Part shown: positions 24,686-33,691 of the stretch, one piece after another
How the letters are laid out: the number at the start of each line of letters is the position of its first letter
How positions within the stretch are numbered: position 1 is the first letter of the stretch
NCBI RefSeq assembly: GCF_029254265.1
Contig: NZ_JAQWXX010000058.1
Location: 1 to 43,923 of the forward strand
Direction of reading: 5' to 3'
From: Algoriphagus sp.
Lineage (GTDB): Bacteria > Bacteroidota > Bacteroidia > Cytophagales > Cyclobacteriaceae
DNA: 43,923 nt
The notes under the pieces: model-generated
Seen by the model: the letters and a program-made list of their open reading frames with translations, nothing else
Databases searched by the model: none
What the model was told of the DNA's origin: nothing
Program-made: the position numbers and the translations under genes

Positions 24686-25501
24686 ATGAAGCATTCAATT
24701 TTTCTAAGCTTCCTTTTCCTGCTATCGGCAAAAACTTTTGCCCAAACAGATCCCTTAACTCAAGTCCACGGAGCTCAAAATCAAAGTATTGGGAATATCC
24801 GGGTTTTTGGATCCTCTGCATGGAGTTACTTTAATAACCCTGGCATTCTTGCTAAGTTAGAAGCTGACCAAATTGTCGTAGGATATGATCATCGATTTGG
24901 TCTTAAAGAACTTAATACTTATGACTTAGCAGCCTCACTCCGAAGTAATTTCGCCACTTTCGGATTTGGAGTTAGCCGATTTGGGGGGAAATTATTCAAT
25001 CAGCAGTCCCTTGGAATTGCGTTTGCAAATCAATTAGGAATAGTAAGTTTTGGTGGTAAAATAGAGTGGTTCCAAACACAAATCGAAGGGTTTGGCTCTG
25101 GAAATAGTTTGATTTTCAGCCTGGGAGGAATCGCAGAATTAGACCCAAAACTGAGTTTAGGCGCGACTATTGGAAACCTGACGAGGGGGAAGCTGGGTAA
25201 AAACAGTGATCAAAGACTTCCAACAGGAATAAGTCTAGGCTTGGCTTATACTCCAATTGATCAACTTCAATTTTTTGCAGAAGTAGAAAAAGATATTCAA
25301 ATCTCAGCAGTCTACAAATTCGGATTAGAGTATGAAATAAAAGAATGGATCGCCCTTCGAACAGGAATAAATTCCAATCCTGCTAAAATCTTTTTTGGTT
25401 TAGGCCTAAAGCATGAAAGATTTGGGATAGACTTTGGCTACGGACAAAACAATCCCTTGGGAAGCACTTCTCATCTAAGTCTATCATACTCTTGGGACTA
25501 A
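24686..25501 (+). CDS. PorV/PorQ-like outer-membrane barrel protein
   Basis: The product has 271 residues with a signal peptide (cut after about residue 20, TFAQ). The rest is beta-strand-rich, with the NNPGILAKL element and repeated Gly/aromatic strands typical of the PorV/PorQ/UPF0164 family. Some relatives are type IX secretion components, but this one is not clearly PorV or PorQ. Its stop shares a base with the ATG of the HhH-barrel gene, so the two are cotranscribed and probably function together in the outer membrane. Confidence 0.78.
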   Translation: MKHSIFLSFLFLLSAKTFAQTDPLTQVHGAQNQSIGNIRVFGSSAWSYFNNPGILAKLEADQIVVGYDHRFGLKELNTYDLAASLRSNFATFGFGVSRFGGKLFNQQSLGIAFANQLGIVSFGGKIEWFQTQIEGFGSGNSLIFSLGGIAELDPKLSLGATIGNLTRGKLGKNSDQRLPTGISLGLAYTPIDQLQFFAEVEKDIQISAVYKFGLEYEIKEWIALRTGINSNPAKIFFGLGLKHERFGIDFGYGQNNPLGSTSHLSLSYSWD

Positions 25502-27609
25502 TGAGAAGTATCGGGAAAATTGCAATCGTAGCAGTTCTAAGTATGTATTATACTGAGGCGAAAGCTCAAGCACCTCCAAAAATACCTATAGACCAGGAGC
25601 AGCTCATCGAACGACTCTTTCCTGTCCAAGATGAGGATATTGATTATGAAGCAATTTATGAAGTTCTTTTTCAGCTTTATTCTAATCCGATCGATATTAA
25701 TAAAGCAGATTCAGAGATCCTTCAAGCCAGTTACCTCTTGAGTCCTGATCAGATTAGCAACTTGATAAGGTATAGATCTGAATTTGGGGACTTTATTTCC
25801 TTGTATGAACTTCAGGCTATCCCAGGTTTCGACTCCAACACCATTGATCAAATTATCCCATTCTTAACCCTTGGAAACGAAAGTTCAGGTAAAACCCAGT
25901 CGTTTTGGAAAAGAGTAAAAATGGAGGAACAGGCTTACTTTTTATTTCGTCATCGGAGGGTTTGGGAAACTCGAAGTGGATTTACTCCACCTGATACGAG
26001 TTCAACCGGAAGAATTTCGTCAAGATACTTAGGGGATCCAAATGACCTTTACCTTCGCTTTCGAATTCAACATGCACGAGATTTCAGTTTGGGCCTAACC
26101 TTAGACAAAGATGCTGGCGAGCAGTTTACTTGGGATAGGAAAAGCGCCAGATATGGTTTCAATTTTCTTTCCTTTCATTTTACCCGATACAACATGGGTA
26201 GGTGGAAAGCTATCAGCTTGGGAGACTTCCAAGTTTCATTTGGACAAGGGCTGGTTTTTGGAGCGGGATATTCACTTGGGAAAGGAGCAGAAACAGTACC
26301 CACAATTCGTAGAAGTAGTATAGGAATTACACCATACACAGCTGCTTTAGAATTTGGTTTTTTTAGAGGAGTCGGGGCAACTTACCGTTTTAAAAACTGG
26401 CAAAGCACAATTATAGCCTCATCCACTTCTCGAGATGGCCGAATAGGTACGGCTCTCGACACATTGGAAAACACAACCGAATTTATTTCTTCTTTCAATC
26501 AGAGTGGCCTTCATCGTACTCCAAGCGAACTGGCAACTAAAAGCCAATTTAAGGAACTGAACTTTGGGACCAATCTACAATACAGCAACAGGAATGGGAA
26601 GTTTTATTCTGGCGTAAACTATCTGCTAACGAACTTTGATCAACCTTGGCAGAGGAGCTTGACACCCTATAATCAATATGAGTTTAGAGGAACAAACAAT
26701 TCTATCGGAAGCCTCTATGCCAGCTACAATTGGAGAAACTTTTTCTTATTTGGGGAATCTGCATATTCTCAATTAGGGGGAAACGGAACCGTCTTAGGCT
26801 TCATTTCAAGTCTAAGCAAGCAGGTGGATTTTTCGTTTTTATGGAGAAAATACGATCGGAACTTTCATAGTTTCTATGGAAATGCTTTTGCTGAGGGTAC
26901 TCGACCGATCAACGAAAGAGGGGTTTATTTAGGAATACAAATCAAACCTACATTAAGATGGAAGATCAACTCCTATTTCGATTTCTTTAAATTCCCTTGG
27001 CTTAGGTATCGAATCTACGCCCCATCAAGTGGATATGAATGGCTCAGTCGAATCACTTACCAACCAAATCGAAATTTGACTGCCTTTTTTCAAATCAGAA
27101 AAGAACAAAAAGAAAGAAATATTCCAGACTCTGGCGAGCCAGCTTTGAATTATTCCATCCAACCTATCCAAAAAACTAATGGTCTTTTAAGTCTCGAATA
27201 TCAAATCAGCAAAGACCTCTTTATCCGATCTAGAGTACTCTTTAGCAAAGTAGATTTTAATAGTAAAGTCACTTCGGGATTCATGATCTTACAGGATGTT
27301 CAATACAGCTTTGGAGCATTTAGACTAACTGGGAGAATGGCACTTTTTGATGCAGAAGAGTATGAAAACAGGTTATATACCTTTGAAAATAATGTACTTT
27401 GGACTTTCTCAGTCCCGGCTTATTTTGGTCAAGGCATGCGGTATTACCTAGTCGGGCAATATCAATTTAACAGTCAGCTAACGGGGTATCTTAGATTTGC
27501 CAGGACTAGTTATACTGACCGTGAAGAAATCAGTTCTGGTCTTCAAAAGATTTCAAAACCATATCAGACTGAAAGCACATTTTTGATACGATACCTATTA
27601 CATCGCTAA
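25501..27609 (+). CDS. secreted helix-hairpin-helix plus outer-membrane barrel protein
   Basis: The product has 702 residues. It has a signal peptide (about 1-23, EAKAQA), then a helix-hairpin-helix segment resembling ComEA (about 64-122: PIDINKADSEILQAS, LIRYRSEFGDFISLYELQAIPGF). The remaining roughly 550 residues have alternating aromatic strands that suggest a beta-barrel. HhH motifs bind DNA backbone in many proteins, but the function of this combination is unknown to me. I chose ATG 25501, which overlaps the preceding stop; an upstream TTG at 25492 is less likely. Function in DNA uptake is speculation. Confidence 0.8.
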   Translation: MRSIGKIAIVAVLSMYYTEAKAQAPPKIPIDQEQLIERLFPVQDEDIDYEAIYEVLFQLYSNPIDINKADSEILQASYLLSPDQISNLIRYRSEFGDFISLYELQAIPGFDSNTIDQIIPFLTLGNESSGKTQSFWKRVKMEEQAYFLFRHRRVWETRSGFTPPDTSSTGRISSRYLGDPNDLYLRFRIQHARDFSLGLTLDKDAGEQFTWDRKSARYGFNFLSFHFTRYNMGRWKAISLGDFQVSFGQGLVFGAGYSLGKGAETVPTIRRSSIGITPYTAALEFGFFRGVGATYRFKNWQSTIIASSTSRDGRIGTALDTLENTTEFISSFNQSGLHRTPSELATKSQFKELNFGTNLQYSNRNGKFYSGVNYLLTNFDQPWQRSLTPYNQYEFRGTNNSIGSLYASYNWRNFFLFGESAYSQLGGNGTVLGFISSLSKQVDFSFLWRKYDRNFHSFYGNAFAEGTRPINERGVYLGIQIKPTLRWKINSYFDFFKFPWLRYRIYAPSSGYEWLSRITYQPNRNLTAFFQIRKEQKERNIPDSGEPALNYSIQPIQKTNGLLSLEYQISKDLFIRSRVLFSKVDFNSKVTSGFMILQDVQYSFGAFRLTGRMALFDAEEYENRLYTFENNVLWTFSVPAYFGQGMRYYLVGQYQFNSQLTGYLRFARTSYTDREEISSGLQKISKPYQTESTFLIRYLLHR

Positions 27610-27673
27610 AATTCCATCAATGGTAGGTTTTCAACTCTGTTTTTTTCTAATTTCGAAACAAACCGAAAAATCC

Positions 27674-30127
27674 ATGAAAAGAATAATACAGACCACGCTA
27701 TTGCTTCTTTTTAGCCTCAATCTCGCTTTGGCACAAAACATTGACCTAAGCAAAATGAGCAAAAAAGATGGCTTTGTGCCTTTTTATCTTGACGAAGAAA
27801 AAGGGAAGATTTACTTGCAGATCGATAATCTGGAAAAAGAATTTCTCTATGTCAATTCGCTTACAGCTGGTATAGGTTCCAATGATATTGGATTGGATCG
27901 AGGTCAGCTAGGTGACACGAGAATAGTTGAATTCCGCAAAACCGGAAATAAAATTTTTCTAGTCCATAAAAACTATGATTTCAGAGCCTATTCCTCTAAT
28001 CCGGCTGAAGTGCAATCAGTTAAAGATGCATTTGCAGAATCAATCATTTGGGGTTTTGAGGTAGCTCAAAAAGATGGCAACTCTCTAATTGTAGATGCTA
28101 CTAACTTTTATCTTCAGGATGCGCATGATGTAGCAGGCAGATTAGGACAAAGTAGACAGGGGACATTCAAAGTTGATAACAGTCGCTCTGGGCTCTACTA
28201 TCCTATGACAAAAAACTTTCCCCAAAATACTGAGGTAGAGGCTACCATCACACTCACCGGAAACGCTACTGGAGCTTATCTACGTTCTGTCACTCCTACC
28301 CCAGATGCTGTCACGGTTCGTCAGAGACATTCCTTTATTGAGCTTCCTGATGATCAATATCAGCCAAGGGAATTTGATCCTAGAGGAGGATTTGGGAGTA
28401 TTTCATTTATGGACTTCACATCTCCTATTTCTGAGCCTATCGTGAAGCGCTACATTGCAAGACATCGATTGATTAAGAAAAATCCGAATGCTGCCGTATC
28501 TGAAGTTGTCGAGCCAATTGTATACTACCTTGATCGGGGGACCCCAGAACCAGTAGCCTCTGCTTTGATCGAAGGAGGAAATTGGTGGAATCAGGCTTAC
28601 GAAGCAGCTGGCTTCAAAAATGCTTTCCGTGTCGAGATTGCGCCAGAAGGCATGGATCTGATGGATGTGAGATACAATGTAATTCAGTGGGTTCATCGAT
28701 CTACCAGAGGCTGGTCTTATGGCGCTAGCGTGAGAGACCCAAGAACTGGTGAGATTCTGAAAGGACACGTTTCTTTGGGATCCTTGAGAGTAAGACAAGA
28801 TTATCTAATTGCACAAGGACTGATCCAGCCTTACGAAAATGGAGACACGCCAGACCCTAAAATGTTGGAGCTGGCAGTAGCCAGATTGAAGCAACTATCT
28901 GCACACGAAATTGGTCACACGATAGGATTAGCACATAGCTATGCTACATCAGCAGAAGGTCGATCTTCAGTGATGGATTACCCTTATCCAGTTATAACAG
29001 GCAATGCTAAAGGTGAACTAGATCTAAGCAATGCCTATGATGATAAAATTGGCGAGTGGGACAAATGGGCAATTACCTACGGCTATGGATATCCGGCTCA
29101 AGGTCAGTCAGAATCCGATTTCTTAGAGAAAACCTTGGAAGCTACTTATGCTGCGGGATATGAATTCATCACGGATTCAGATTCACGAAACCCAAGTGGC
29201 GTGCATCCTAGATCACACTTATGGGACAATGGTGCTTCTGCTCCTGTTGAACTAAACAGAATGCTTGATCTAAGAGCCATTAAAATGAAAAGCTTTGGTT
29301 TGAATTCAATTAGAAACGGAGAGCCCGAAGCGATGCTTGAAGAGGTATTTGTGCCGCTTTACCTAATGCATAGGTATCAAGTTGAGGCTACTTCAAAATT
29401 GATCGGCGGTATGGACTATACTTATAAGATCAAGGGAGACAATCAACCAGAACATAAATGGATTAGTGCTGCCGACCAAAAATCAGCATTGGATGCATTA
29501 CTATTGGCTATTCAGCCAAATATGTTGGAGGTTCCGCCCCATATATTGGCATTAATTCCACCTCGACCATTTGGATATGGCAAAACAAGAGAGACTTTTG
29601 TATCGCGAACAGGACCGGTCTTTGACCCTATTGCTCCTGCGGAAAGTGTGGTGGACTTAACCTTTGGACTATTATTCGATGGAGGTAGAGCTACCCGTCT
29701 GTATTTGCAAAATCTTCAGAATCCTTCGCTTCCAAGCTTAAATTCTGTTTTGGACGACGTGACAAGAAAAATCTTCAGCTATGCAGTACCTGAAGGAATG
29801 GCAGGGGAAATCAAATTCATGACTGAATCCAAACTGATTGATCATATGATTTTGCTTGCGGATAATCCGGAAGTGTCTAATTCAGTCAGAGCAATAACCA
29901 GAGGATATTTGAAAACTCTAAAAGAGACCGGATTTGTGGACAATACGGTTGGTCTAAAAAGCCGTGGTGGCAATAATTCAGTACTCGGGATGCATTCTAG
30001 GTATCTCGCAGATAAAATTCAAACCTATTTGGATCTGCCAGTCAAACTCACTCCTCAAGAATCTCTAAAAGTACCTGACGGAGCTCCTATTGGGATGGAA
30101 GATATGAGTTGTGACTTTGATTTCTAA
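27674..30127 (+). CDS. secreted zinc-dependent metalloprotease (DUF5117/DUF5118 family)
   Basis: The product has 817 residues with a signal peptide (MKRIIQTTLLLLFSLNLALAQ). The DUF5117/5118-type region spans roughly 25-400. It is followed by the metzincin-like zinc motif HEIGHTIGLAHS (His411, Glu412, His415, His421) with SSVMDYP downstream as a Met-turn. The family is abundant in Bacteroidota and is presumed to be periplasmic or surface proteases; substrates are unknown. I chose ATG 27674, since the upstream open stretch from 27620 would spoil the signal peptide. It is followed by a strong terminator and is preceded by the outer-membrane protein genes. Confidence 0.93.
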   Translation: MKRIIQTTLLLLFSLNLALAQNIDLSKMSKKDGFVPFYLDEEKGKIYLQIDNLEKEFLYVNSLTAGIGSNDIGLDRGQLGDTRIVEFRKTGNKIFLVHKNYDFRAYSSNPAEVQSVKDAFAESIIWGFEVAQKDGNSLIVDATNFYLQDAHDVAGRLGQSRQGTFKVDNSRSGLYYPMTKNFPQNTEVEATITLTGNATGAYLRSVTPTPDAVTVRQRHSFIELPDDQYQPREFDPRGGFGSISFMDFTSPISEPIVKRYIARHRLIKKNPNAAVSEVVEPIVYYLDRGTPEPVASALIEGGNWWNQAYEAAGFKNAFRVEIAPEGMDLMDVRYNVIQWVHRSTRGWSYGASVRDPRTGEILKGHVSLGSLRVRQDYLIAQGLIQPYENGDTPDPKMLELAVARLKQLSAHEIGHTIGLAHSYATSAEGRSSVMDYPYPVITGNAKGELDLSNAYDDKIGEWDKWAITYGYGYPAQGQSESDFLEKTLEATYAAGYEFITDSDSRNPSGVHPRSHLWDNGASAPVELNRMLDLRAIKMKSFGLNSIRNGEPEAMLEEVFVPLYLMHRYQVEATSKLIGGMDYTYKIKGDNQPEHKWISAADQKSALDALLLAIQPNMLEVPPHILALIPPRPFGYGKTRETFVSRTGPVFDPIAPAESVVDLTFGLLFDGGRATRLYLQNLQNPSLPSLNSVLDDVTRKIFSYAVPEGMAGEIKFMTESKLIDHMILLADNPEVSNSVRAITRGYLKTLKETGFVDNTVGLKSRGGNNSVLGMHSRYLADKIQTYLDLPVKLTPQESLKVPDGAPIGMEDMSCDFDF

Positions 30128-30150
30128 AGTCAATTAATGCTCTGAAAAGT

Positions 30151-30186
30151 ATAAAAGCTGGCAGTATTGCCAGCTTTTATTTTTTT
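30151..30186 (+). terminator. intrinsic terminator after the metalloprotease gene
   Basis: A perfect 12-bp stem, ATAAAAGCTGGC (30151-30162) with GCCAGCTTTTAT (30169-30180), has a six-base loop and is followed by six T (30181-30186). It separates the outer-membrane/protease block from the following operon. Confidence 0.88.
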
Positions 30187-30244
30187 AATACATTGAATGC
30201 GAGAAGGATAAAGATTATATTGATTTTTTAAATCTTATATTTTT

Positions 30245-31624
30245 ATGACAGATACTAAAAAGCGATGTTTTGTAGTCATGGGATTTGGAACCAAGACAGA
30301 CTATGTAAATGGAAGAAAACTTGATCTTAACAAATCTTATCGACTTTTGATTAAACCTGTAGTAGAAGCTAAAGGTTTGGAATGTGTTCGAGCAGACGAA
30401 ATCACACATTCCGGGTCAATCGATGTACAAATGTATCAGGAACTGCTCCAGGCAGATTTAGTAATCGCTGATTTGTCAACAGCAAATCCAAATGCAATCT
30501 ATGAACTAGGTGTAAGACATGCCCTGAGACCCTTTACAACTATTGTGATATCTGAGGATAAATTGATTTATCCTTTTGATTTAAACCATATTTTGATCAC
30601 CAGTTATAAGCATCTTGGAGATGCAATTGATTATGAAGAAGTGGAGCGCTTTCGTGGGGCTTTAGGGAAATTAATCGAAACTGTAATCCATAAAGAGGAA
30701 CCAGACAGTCCGGTTTATACTTATTTGAATTCATTGATTCCCCCAAAAATTCAGGAGGAAATAGACCTTGCAATAAATGAAATTTCAAAAACAGCTGAAG
30801 CCCCGATTCAAGATAAAGGGAAGGCGCTATCGCTGATCATACAAGAGGCAGAAGATGCCATTGAAAAGAAGGACTTCCTCACTGCAAAAACACTATTCCA
30901 AACCGCAGTACAACTTTCAAGTTTGAGCCAAGGGCAAAAAGATTTGTATTTGATTCATCGTCTTGCATTTACGACATACAAGGCAGCTCTTCCAGATTTG
31001 GTGACTTCACTTTATGAGTCACTTAAGCTACTTGAATCCATCAATCTAGCTCATACGAATGATCCTGAAACTGTTTCCTCAGCAGGAGCAATTGAAAAAA
31101 AACTCTTTGAATGCGGGGAAAGAGTAAGTCATCTTGAAAACTCGATTCTATATTTTCAACGAAGCTATTATCTATTAAACAATCGATACAATGGCGTAAA
31201 TCTAGCTTTGACTCTGGTGTATAGAGCTACTACAAGTTTGTCTGGCACAGAACACGAAAAAGTTGCTGATCTAATATTTGCTCAGCGAACCTGGAAAAGA
31301 GTACTCTATCTCTGCGAAAGAGATCTTCCAATAATTTTGGAAAAAGAAGCTATTGATAAAACCAGAATTGATAACGGGACAAAAGAAGGAAAAGAACTTC
31401 AAGAGTATTACGATGCACAAAAATTTTGGATAGCAGTGAATCAAGCTGAAGCATCATTCGGGTTAGGCGATTTCAAGGCTTACCATGCACATTTAGAAAA
31501 TGCAAAAAACATCCCTCACTATGGTTGGATGTGGGATAGCTTCTCGGATCAATTAGCTAAATTAGAGTCCAAAATGAAAACAGTTGGACACTTACTTGAT
31601 CCAGCTTGGAAACAACCAGAATAA
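30245..31624 (+). CDS. NDT/DRHyd-like domain fused to a DUF4071 (TPR-S) domain
   Basis: The product has 459 residues and is soluble. Residues about 5-150 form a nucleoside 2-deoxyribosyltransferase-like (DRHyd, TIR-related) fold: CFVVMGFG (8-15), then VIADLSTANPNAIYELGVRHAL (73-94) with candidate catalytic Glu87. Residues about 190-450 match DUF4071/TPR-S, the MAP3K TRAF-binding family, with the signature TNDPETVSSAGAIEKK (271-286). This pairing occurs in ASK1-type kinases of animals and in proposed bacterial NAD/nucleotide-processing immune effectors. Action on NAD or nucleotides is inferred, not shown. The gene follows a terminator and precedes three close downstream genes. Confidence 0.88.
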   Translation: MTDTKKRCFVVMGFGTKTDYVNGRKLDLNKSYRLLIKPVVEAKGLECVRADEITHSGSIDVQMYQELLQADLVIADLSTANPNAIYELGVRHALRPFTTIVISEDKLIYPFDLNHILITSYKHLGDAIDYEEVERFRGALGKLIETVIHKEEPDSPVYTYLNSLIPPKIQEEIDLAINEISKTAEAPIQDKGKALSLIIQEAEDAIEKKDFLTAKTLFQTAVQLSSLSQGQKDLYLIHRLAFTTYKAALPDLVTSLYESLKLLESINLAHTNDPETVSSAGAIEKKLFECGERVSHLENSILYFQRSYYLLNNRYNGVNLALTLVYRATTSLSGTEHEKVADLIFAQRTWKRVLYLCERDLPIILEKEAIDKTRIDNGTKEGKELQEYYDAQKFWIAVNQAEASFGLGDFKAYHAHLENAKNIPHYGWMWDSFSDQLAKLESKMKTVGHLLDPAWKQPE

Positions 31625-31643
31625 CATAAAATCAGAATACTCA

Positions 31644-33677
31644 ATGATGAACCCTTTATTGGTCAAATTTGACAATCCATTTGATACTGCCCCTTTCGAT
31701 AAAATTGAATCCTTACACTTTTTACCTGCAATACAAGAAGCCATCAAGTTGGCAAAAGATGACGTAGAAAAAATCAAAAAGAATCCAATCCCCACATTTT
31801 CAAATACGATCGAAGCACTTGATCAGTCCGGCAAACTTTTAGGCAGAATCACCTCAATTTTTTTTAATCTGAATTCAGCTGAAACCAATGATGAAATACA
31901 AAAACTCGCTAGAGAGATTTCACCACTCCTGACTGCTCACTCCAACGACATCCTATTGGATCAAGATCTTTTCCAGCGAATTTCTCAGGTTTTTGAACAA
32001 AAAGATAAACTAAATCTCAATCCTGAAGAAACTACGCTATTAGAAAAAACTTATAAATCTTTTGTCCGAAACGGAGCAAAATTAAGTTCTGAGCAGGCTT
32101 CTAACCTCCGGAAGATAGATCAGGAACTAGCTCAGGCAAGTCTCAAATTTGGTGAAAACGTCTTAGCAGAAACGAATAAATTTATTCATTTTGAAAAGGA
32201 GGAATCTGCCATTGATAGTCTTCCGGAAGGTATTCAGGAAGCTGCAGCCCAACTTGCAGAGGAAAAAGGACAGCCTGGCAATTGGGCTTTTTCATTGGAC
32301 TATCCTAGCTATATTCCTGCCATGACCTATGCCAAAAACAGAGAATTGCGAAAAACTTTGTTTATGGCTTCGAGCACCAAATGTGCCAAAGGAGATGAAT
32401 TGGATAATCAGGAGGTTATCAAAGAGATTCTCAGACTAAGATTTGAGCGTGCAACTCTATTGGGATACAAAAGCCATTCAGATTTCATCTTGGAAGAACG
32501 CATGGCAAAAAGCCCAAGTCAAGTAATGGAATTTCTAGAATCACTTTTAGAAAAGGCAAAACCAAAGGCGATCCAAGAGATAAAGGAATTAGAAGAATTT
32601 GCCAAGAAAATCGATGGGATTGAAAAAATCGAAAAGTGGGATTTTGCTTATTACTCAGAGTTACTCAAAAAAGAAAAATATGCTCTGGATGATGAGCTGC
32701 TCCGTCCCTATTTCCAATTAGAGAAAGTGATCAATGGCGTTTTTCAAACTGCTGAAAAATTATTTGGAATCACTTTCAGTCCCGACACTAACATTCCCAC
32801 TTATCATAAGGATGTTACTGCCTACGAGGTCAAAGATCGCGACGGGAAGCACCTAGCAGTGTTTTATGCTGATTTTTTCCCAAGAGCTGGCAAGCGAAAC
32901 GGAGCTTGGATGACAAGCTTCAAGGGACAGAGTGGAATTGAAAGACCGCATGTATCAATTGTCTGCAATTTCACTAAGCCTACTAAGTCCAAACCAAGTC
33001 TTTTAACCTTCAATGAGGTTACCACGCTTTTTCATGAGTTTGGACATGCACTTCATGGCTTATTGGCCAATGGGAAATATGAATCATTGTCAGGCACTAG
33101 TGTTTTTTGGGATTTTGTAGAGCTTCCCTCTCAAATTTTTGAAAACTGGTGTTATGAAAAAGAATGTCTTGACCTATTTGCCTCACATTTCATAACCGGA
33201 GAAAAAATCCCTGAGGAATTGATTGAGAAAATAAAAAAAGCATCAAACTTCCAACAAGGATATCAAACTTTACGGCAATTAAGCTTTGCGTTATTAGATA
33301 TGGCTTATCACAGCCAGGATCCGAAATCCATCACTAGCGTCTTTGATTTTGAAAGAGATATTATGAAGCAAACTGACCTGCTACCAAAAGTTTCTGGAAC
33401 ATTGATGAGTACTTCATTTTCTCATATTTTCCAAGGTGGTTATGCTTCGGGGTATTACAGCTATAAGTGGGCTGAGGTTTTGGATGCAGATGCATTTGAG
33501 TTATTTCAAGAAAAAGGAGTTTTTGATGCAGAGACTGCGCAATCATTCCAAGAGCATATTTTATCAGCAGGAGGAAGAGAACATCCGGAGGTTTTATACA
33601 AGAGATTTAGAGGAAGATCCCCGAAGCAAGATGCTTTATTAAAAAGGTCTGGGTTAGTTTCGGAAAATTTAAACTAA
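31644..33677 (+). CDS. M3-family metallopeptidase (peptidyl-dipeptidase Dcp / oligopeptidase A type)
   Basis: This 677-residue zinc peptidase degrades short peptides. The active site is TLFHEFGHALHG with His464, Glu465 and His468, and the third ligand is Glu in SVFWDFVELPSQ downstream. SGTSVFWDFVELPSQIFENW and GYASGYYSYKWAEVLDADAF are strong family signatures. No signal peptide is seen, so it is cytoplasmic. I chose ATG 31644; a second ATG follows directly at 31647. It begins 19 bases after the TPR-S gene. The family has both dipeptidyl and oligopeptidase members and I cannot tell which this is. Confidence 0.94.
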   Translation: MMNPLLVKFDNPFDTAPFDKIESLHFLPAIQEAIKLAKDDVEKIKKNPIPTFSNTIEALDQSGKLLGRITSIFFNLNSAETNDEIQKLAREISPLLTAHSNDILLDQDLFQRISQVFEQKDKLNLNPEETTLLEKTYKSFVRNGAKLSSEQASNLRKIDQELAQASLKFGENVLAETNKFIHFEKEESAIDSLPEGIQEAAAQLAEEKGQPGNWAFSLDYPSYIPAMTYAKNRELRKTLFMASSTKCAKGDELDNQEVIKEILRLRFERATLLGYKSHSDFILEERMAKSPSQVMEFLESLLEKAKPKAIQEIKELEEFAKKIDGIEKIEKWDFAYYSELLKKEKYALDDELLRPYFQLEKVINGVFQTAEKLFGITFSPDTNIPTYHKDVTAYEVKDRDGKHLAVFYADFFPRAGKRNGAWMTSFKGQSGIERPHVSIVCNFTKPTKSKPSLLTFNEVTTLFHEFGHALHGLLANGKYESLSGTSVFWDFVELPSQIFENWCYEKECLDLFASHFITGEKIPEELIEKIKKASNFQQGYQTLRQLSFALLDMAYHSQDPKSITSVFDFERDIMKQTDLLPKVSGTLMSTSFSHIFQGGYASGYYSYKWAEVLDADAFELFQEKGVFDAETAQSFQEHILSAGGREHPEVLYKRFRGRSPKQDALLKRSGLVSENLN

Positions 33678-33691
33678 TTATTAGAAAGCAA

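Noticed and set aside
27620..27673. N-terminal extension of the zinc metalloprotease
   Set aside because: It would put 18 unrelated residues before a textbook signal peptide that starts at Met 27674.
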